A stretch of 10,251 nucleotides of DNA from NCBI GenBank assembly GCA_946055445.1, contig CAMGGF010000031.1, forward strand, positions 1 to 10,251, in the 5' to 3' direction. The DNA is from an uncultured Ruminococcus sp. (GTDB lineage Bacteria > Bacillota > Clostridia > Oscillospirales > Acutalibacteraceae). Shown here piece by piece: positions 7,085 through 10,251 of the stretch. Both the position numbers and the translations under genes were made by a program. The notes under the pieces were generated by a model. It did no database searches and was not told the origin of the DNA. It worked only from the letters and a program-made list of their open reading frames with translations. Within the stretch, counting starts at the first letter, position 1. Each line of letters opens with the position of its first letter.

Positions 7085-7870
7085 ATGCAAAACTCTGATT
7101 TTTCCAAAACAAAGTATTTTATTATTGATATGGACGGCACATTTTACCTCGACGGCAATTTGATTGACGGTGCGCTGGACTTTTTGGCGCGGGTTCGGGA
7201 ATTGGGCAAGGACTTTTTCTTTTTTACGAACAATTCCTCAAACAATGTTACGGTTTGCCGCGAGAAACTCTCCAAAATGGGGTGCGAGGTTCCGCCCGAA
7301 AAAATCATTATTTCCTCCCATGTGACCGCCGATTTTTTAAATCGCAACCGCAAGGGAAAAACCGTATATCTGCTCGGCAATGAACGGCTGACCGCGGATT
7401 TCAAAGCGGCGGGCGTGCCGCTCGTTTCGGAAAATCCCGACATTGTGGTTTTGGGATTTGATACGACACTCACCTATCAAAAACTGTGGGACGCGTGCCG
7501 TTACATTGCAAACGGCGCCGAATATATTGCAACACACCCCGATTTAAACTGCCCGACGGCAGACGGATTTATGCCCGATACAGGCTCTATGATGGCGCTT
7601 ATCAAGGCTTCGACGGGCAAAGAACCGCTTGTTATGGGAAAACCGCACGGCTACACGGTGGAATACCTTACCAACCGCCTCGGCTGTCAAAAAGAGGAAC
7701 TTTGCTTTATCGGTGACCGTTTGGAAACGGATATTTTAATCGGGCAAAAGCACAATATTCCCTCTGTGTTGGTGCTGACAGGCGTAACAGACCGCAAATT
7801 ATACGAAAAAAGCGATATCCGCGCCACGCTGGTTTGTGATTCGTTAAAAGCATTTTCAAAAATCTTGTGA
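7085..7870 (+). CDS. HAD-IIA family phosphatase (NagD / phosphoglycolate phosphatase-like)
   Basis: This 261-residue haloacid dehalogenase-type hydrolase should remove phosphate from a small metabolite through an aspartyl-phosphate intermediate. Motif I is DMDGTFYL with nucleophile Asp15 and acid/base Asp17. Motif II is Thr48 in FFTNNSS. The motif III lysine is Lys186 in MGKPHGY, and motif IV is FIGDRLETDI with Asp211 and Asp216 for magnesium. A cap domain sits between motifs II and III (about 75-180), as in the NagD / 4-nitrophenylphosphatase group. No signal peptide is seen, so it is cytoplasmic. The ATG at 7085 has AGGAGTG upstream at good spacing. The stop overlaps the ribosome binding site of RNase HI, which begins ten bases later, so the two form an operon. 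The substrate is unknown; members of this group act on sugar phosphates, phosphoglycolate or nucleotides. Confidence 0.92.
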   Translation: MQNSDFSKTKYFIIDMDGTFYLDGNLIDGALDFLARVRELGKDFFFFTNNSSNNVTVCREKLSKMGCEVPPEKIIISSHVTADFLNRNRKGKTVYLLGNERLTADFKAAGVPLVSENPDIVVLGFDTTLTYQKLWDACRYIANGAEYIATHPDLNCPTADGFMPDTGSMMALIKASTGKEPLVMGKPHGYTVEYLTNRLGCQKEELCFIGDRLETDILIGQKHNIPSVLVLTGVTDRKLYEKSDIRATLVCDSLKAFSKIL

Positions 7871-7880
7871 GGAAAAAGAG

Positions 7881-8324
7881 ATGACAGAAGTTGAACTGTT
7901 TACGGACGGCGCATGCTCGGGCAACCCGGGCCCCGGCGGTTGGGGCGCGATTTTGCGCTGTCAGGGAAAAGAAAAAGAACTTTCGGGCGGCGACGGGAAC
8001 ACCACAAACAACAAAATGGAATTGACGGCGGTCATAGAAGGGTTAAAAGCGCTCAAATACCCGTGCAAAGTGACGCTTTACACCGACTCAAAATATGTTG
8101 CGGACTCTCTTTCGCTCGGTTGGGCGGCGTCTTGGAAAGCACGCGGTTGGAAAAAGAAAGACGGCAAACCCGCGCTCAACCCCGAATTATGGAATGAATT
8201 ATTAGAACTTTACAACACCCACGAAGTGAAAATTATTTGGCTCAAAGGGCACGCGGGGCACCCCGAAAATGAACGGTGCGACGCACTCGCGGTGGCGCAA
8301 TCAAAAAAATACACAAAAATTTAA
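7881..8324 (+). CDS. rnhA: Ribonuclease HI
   Basis: This enzyme (147 residues) cuts the RNA strand of RNA/DNA hybrids, clearing R-loops and primers in the cytoplasm. All four acidic catalytic residues are present: Asp9 in LFTDGACSGNPGPGG, Glu47 in NNKMEL, Asp69 in YTDSKYV, and Asp134 in ERCDALA. The mobile histidine is His124 in LKGHAGH. A basic handle-like stretch (86-97, KARGWKKKDGKP) is like that of the Escherichia coli type enzyme. Length is normal. The ATG at 7881 is ten bases after the phosphatase stop; its GAGGA site overlaps that stop, which suggests coupled translation. No clear terminator is visible in the 112 bases after it, but a separate promoter for the next gene can be seen. 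Confidence 0.97.
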   Translation: MTEVELFTDGACSGNPGPGGWGAILRCQGKEKELSGGDGNTTNNKMELTAVIEGLKALKYPCKVTLYTDSKYVADSLSLGWAASWKARGWKKKDGKPALNPELWNELLELYNTHEVKIIWLKGHAGHPENERCDALAVAQSKKYTKI

Positions 8325-8353
8325 TCGGATTTTGTACTGTCAGATTGCGTTTT

Positions 8354-8386
8354 TTGCTTGAAAGCGCACAAAGAGTATGATAGTAT
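8354..8386 (+). promoter_or_regulatory. Candidate promoter for the sugar symporter
   Basis: Two overlapping sigma-A-like layouts are visible: TTGCTT (8354-8359), 16 nt, TATGAT (8376-8381); and TTGAAA (8358-8363), 17 nt, TAGTAT (8381-8386). Either would start transcription near 8388-8393, downstream of the ATG at 8377, so that ATG could not be the start of translation on this transcript. Confidence 0.45.
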
Positions 8387-8436
8387 GTAACATATATTGG
8401 CAAATGTATTGCAAGTTGAAAATGGGAAGTGATTTT

Positions 8437-9990
8437 TTGGCAGATACAACAACCGTAACTGTGGAAGAAAATGTGCAAACCGAAGTCGAACAAGAGGTCA
8501 AAAAAGCCTCCGCGCAAAATCGGCGGTATTTGCGCCCGCGTGAAATGTTCGCTTATTTGCTGACGGCATTCGGACAAAAGAATTTGAATGAGTTTGTCAA
8601 CGGCAACCGTCAGTTCTTTATGATTAGTTTCCTTGGCATTTCCGGTAAAGCATACGGCGTGATTATGTTTTTGGAAATGCTGTATGATGCTTTGGACGAC
8701 TCACTTTCCGGCGTGATTATTGACCGCACGCGTACGCGTTGGGGCAAACTGCGGCCGTATTTGATGATTGCGACGCCGATTTGGGCGGTTGCAATCGTCA
8801 TGCTGTTCACAACGCCTTCGTTCCTTGCGACCCCCACCGCAAAAATCATTTGGGCGGTTATCGCCATTTTCGCACACAACCTCGGTATGAGTTATTTCGG
8901 CGTTTGGCAGATTTTGCCGTTTGACATTACGCCGAATGTGAACGAGCGCAACAACTTACTCGCCGCGCAAAAGTTTATGGAGTTGTTCGGCGCAATGTTG
9001 CCCGGTCTGTTGCCTGTATTCGTTGACCTTTTGCCGCGGCAGACAAACAATGCTGTCGGTATGCAGGATGTGTATTCGGGCTACGCGGTCATTATGGTTA
9101 TCATTTCCGCCGCAACGGCGATTTACGGCTTTTTCGTGATGCGTGAGCGTGTGCCGCTGGCTTCGCGCGAGCAAATGAAAGAAGTCAGCATTTTAGAATC
9201 TTTTAAAATCGCCTTTAAAAACCGCCCGATGCTTGTATTGCAGTTGAATTACTTCTTAAACGGGTTTAAGGGCATCGGCGCTTCCAATGAAAAATTCTTC
9301 TGGATGCACAACGCAGGTGCGTTGTCCTACTCCTCTATCGCAAGTATTTTCACCGGTATGCCGAGTTTCATTATTACGCCTTTGGTGCCGAAAATGATTC
9401 GCAAATTCGGCGCAAGAAACTTGGGTATTTATGCAGGTCTGTTCGGCGGCGCGGCATATACGCTGATGTGGATTATCGGCTACAAGCCGTTCGGCGAATG
9501 GAATTCCGGCGGCAGCATTGTCGCAAACCTTGTGTATATGACCATTATGCTCACCATCTGCGGGTTGCCGAACTCCGTTATCAATGTTGTCGGCACGATT
9601 TTGCAGGGCGATGTGTATGACTACGGCGAATGGAAATACGGCGTGCGCAACGAAGCGCTGATTGCCACCGTTTCGGGCTATTTCCAAAAAGCGGCTAACG
9701 CCATTAACGGGTTGTTGTCCGGCGTTGTGATTTCTCTCATTGGCTACACGGCGCACAAAGATGTGTTCGGCAATGTGGTGCGCGAAACCGACAGCAACGT
9801 TTTGCGCGGGTTCTGGTTTATTTTCTGTGTTATGCCGTCCCTGGCGCGTTTCCTGTACGGTATTTCTTTGATTTTCTTCAATGTCCACGGCAAGTTTAAA
9901 GAACAGATGCTCAAGGATTTAGAGGAACGCCGTTTGGAAGCCGTGCAAAAAGTCAATACCGAAAACGAACCGAAAAACACCGAAGAATAA
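8437..9990 (+). CDS. GPH-family sugar:cation symporter (MFS, MelB/XynP-like)
   Basis: This integral membrane carrier (517 residues) imports a sugar or glycoside together with a cation. The glycoside-pentoside-hexuronide signature lies at about 84-108, with DALDDSLSG, then IDRTRTRWGKLRPY. A second conserved stretch, GDVYDYGEWKYGVRNEA (391-407), is in the C-terminal half. Hydrophobic segments recur along the protein, consistent with the twelve helices of the family, and a charged tail (about 484-517) ends it. An acidic soluble extension (1-34) precedes the first helix. I chose TTG at 8437 because GGGAAG (8424-8429) lies seven bases upstream. ATGs at 8377, 8404 and 8422 lack convincing sites, and the first overlaps the promoter. 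A strong terminator follows, so it appears to be a single-gene unit. Substrate is unknown; a mannosidase product is conceivable but unsupported by linkage. Confidence 0.9.
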   Translation: MADTTTVTVEENVQTEVEQEVKKASAQNRRYLRPREMFAYLLTAFGQKNLNEFVNGNRQFFMISFLGISGKAYGVIMFLEMLYDALDDSLSGVIIDRTRTRWGKLRPYLMIATPIWAVAIVMLFTTPSFLATPTAKIIWAVIAIFAHNLGMSYFGVWQILPFDITPNVNERNNLLAAQKFMELFGAMLPGLLPVFVDLLPRQTNNAVGMQDVYSGYAVIMVIISAATAIYGFFVMRERVPLASREQMKEVSILESFKIAFKNRPMLVLQLNYFLNGFKGIGASNEKFFWMHNAGALSYSSIASIFTGMPSFIITPLVPKMIRKFGARNLGIYAGLFGGAAYTLMWIIGYKPFGEWNSGGSIVANLVYMTIMLTICGLPNSVINVVGTILQGDVYDYGEWKYGVRNEALIATVSGYFQKAANAINGLLSGVVISLIGYTAHKDVFGNVVRETDSNVLRGFWFIFCVMPSLARFLYGISLIFFNVHGKFKEQMLKDLEERRLEAVQKVNTENEPKNTEE

Positions 9991-10013
9991 TTCGGCAACG
10001 AAGAATAAAAAGT

Positions 10014-10040
10014 ATCCCCCTCAAAAGAGGGGGATTTTTT
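10014..10040 (+). terminator. Intrinsic terminator after the sugar symporter
   Basis: ATCCCCCTC pairs perfectly with GAGGGGGAT around an AAAA loop, followed by five more T. It lies 24 bases after the stop at 9988-9990. Confidence 0.92.
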
Positions 10041-10059
10041 GATGGGGTTTGCGGGAATG

Positions 10060-10139
10060 GAGATTCTTCGCTTCGTGCAGAATGACAAATTGGGGGTTGT
10101 GGGGGTGATTTGTCATCCTGCGCGATAGCGAAGGATCTC
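10060..10139. repeat. Inverted pair of the same REP-like arm as at the left edge
   Basis: A left arm (10060-10090) reads GAGATTCTTCGC then GCAGAATGACAAAT. Its near reverse complement is at 10108-10139, with a G-rich 17-nt loop between. The arms match those at 1-766, but the variant types are swapped: here the ATTC/GAAT type comes first and the ATCC/GGAT type second. No GIY-YIG gene or 25-nt linker is present. Confidence 0.88.
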
Positions 10140-10161
10140 AAAAGAAAAGTGTATCGAAAAC

Positions 10162-10192
10162 GAGATTCTTCGCCTAACGGCTCAGAATGACA
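10162..10192. repeat. Single REP-like arm
   Basis: GAGATTCTTCGCC, TAAC, GGCTCAGAATGAC: one arm of the same family with the ATTC/GAAT outer pair and an inner GCC/GGC pair. It has no inverted partner in the window and is followed at once by a different hairpin repeat. Confidence 0.85.
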
Positions 10193-10200
10193 ACGTGTAG

Positions 10201-10241
10201 GGAACGGTCTTGACCGTTCCGCAACCGCCCCGTTTACGGGG
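10201..10241. repeat. Two adjacent short hairpins of other sequence families
   Basis: GGAACGGTC, TT, GACCGTTCC (10201-10220) is a perfect 9-bp stem. CCCCGT, TT, ACGGGG (10228-10241) is a perfect 6-bp stem. Neither is followed by a T run on the plus strand, so they are not terminators of the usual form. They look like parts of interspersed palindromic repeats, and the second may continue past the window edge. I see no gene in 9991-10251. Confidence 0.6.
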
Positions 10242-10251
10242 AGGTGGCACG

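Noticed and set aside
9256..9888. 210-residue open frame antisense to the symporter
   Set aside because: It is a compositional shadow of the real gene, with no family motif and no ribosome binding site.

Overview
The window looks like chromosomal DNA from an anaerobic Firmicute, most likely a gut-type Clostridia (an Oscillospirales-like genome would fit). This rests on the ribosome binding sites (GGAGG/GAGGAG types), the housekeeping gene families, the GPH-family sugar transporter, the GH38 mannosidase and the interspersed palindromic repeats. The taxonomic call is inference from style only.

Left edge (1-785): three tandem 110-bp units, each holding an imperfect inverted repeat. A small GIY-YIG nuclease gene on the minus strand follows, sitting exactly between two such inverted repeats. 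More copies of the repeat then run up to the end of the mannosidase gene. This repeat-plus-nuclease block is the most unusual part of the window.

Minus-strand block (786-5943): in transcription order, exodeoxyribonuclease III (exoA) and folylpolyglutamate/dihydrofolate synthase (folC) are separated by one base and probably translationally coupled. A GH38 alpha-mannosidase with its own likely promoter follows.

Plus-strand block (6017-10040): a divergent promoter drives an unrecognised single-pass membrane protein that ends in a good terminator. Next come a HAD-IIA phosphatase and ribonuclease HI in a tight two-gene operon, then a GPH-type sugar:cation symporter with its own candidate promoter, a probable TTG start and a strong intrinsic terminator.

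Right edge (10041-10251): a second cluster of the same palindromic repeat, plus two other short hairpin repeats of different sequence.

The named protein genes are ordinary: DNA repair, folate metabolism, RNA/DNA hybrid removal, phosphate-ester hydrolysis, and mannoside breakdown with sugar uptake. The mannosidase and the symporter could serve glycan use, but they are far apart and on opposite strands, so a shared pathway is not shown. The possible new system is the GIY-YIG gene with its REP-like palindromes. All twelve palindrome arms in the window keep base pairing at a covarying position, and the short linkers between tandem copies look like internally deleted remnants of the GIY-YIG cassette.
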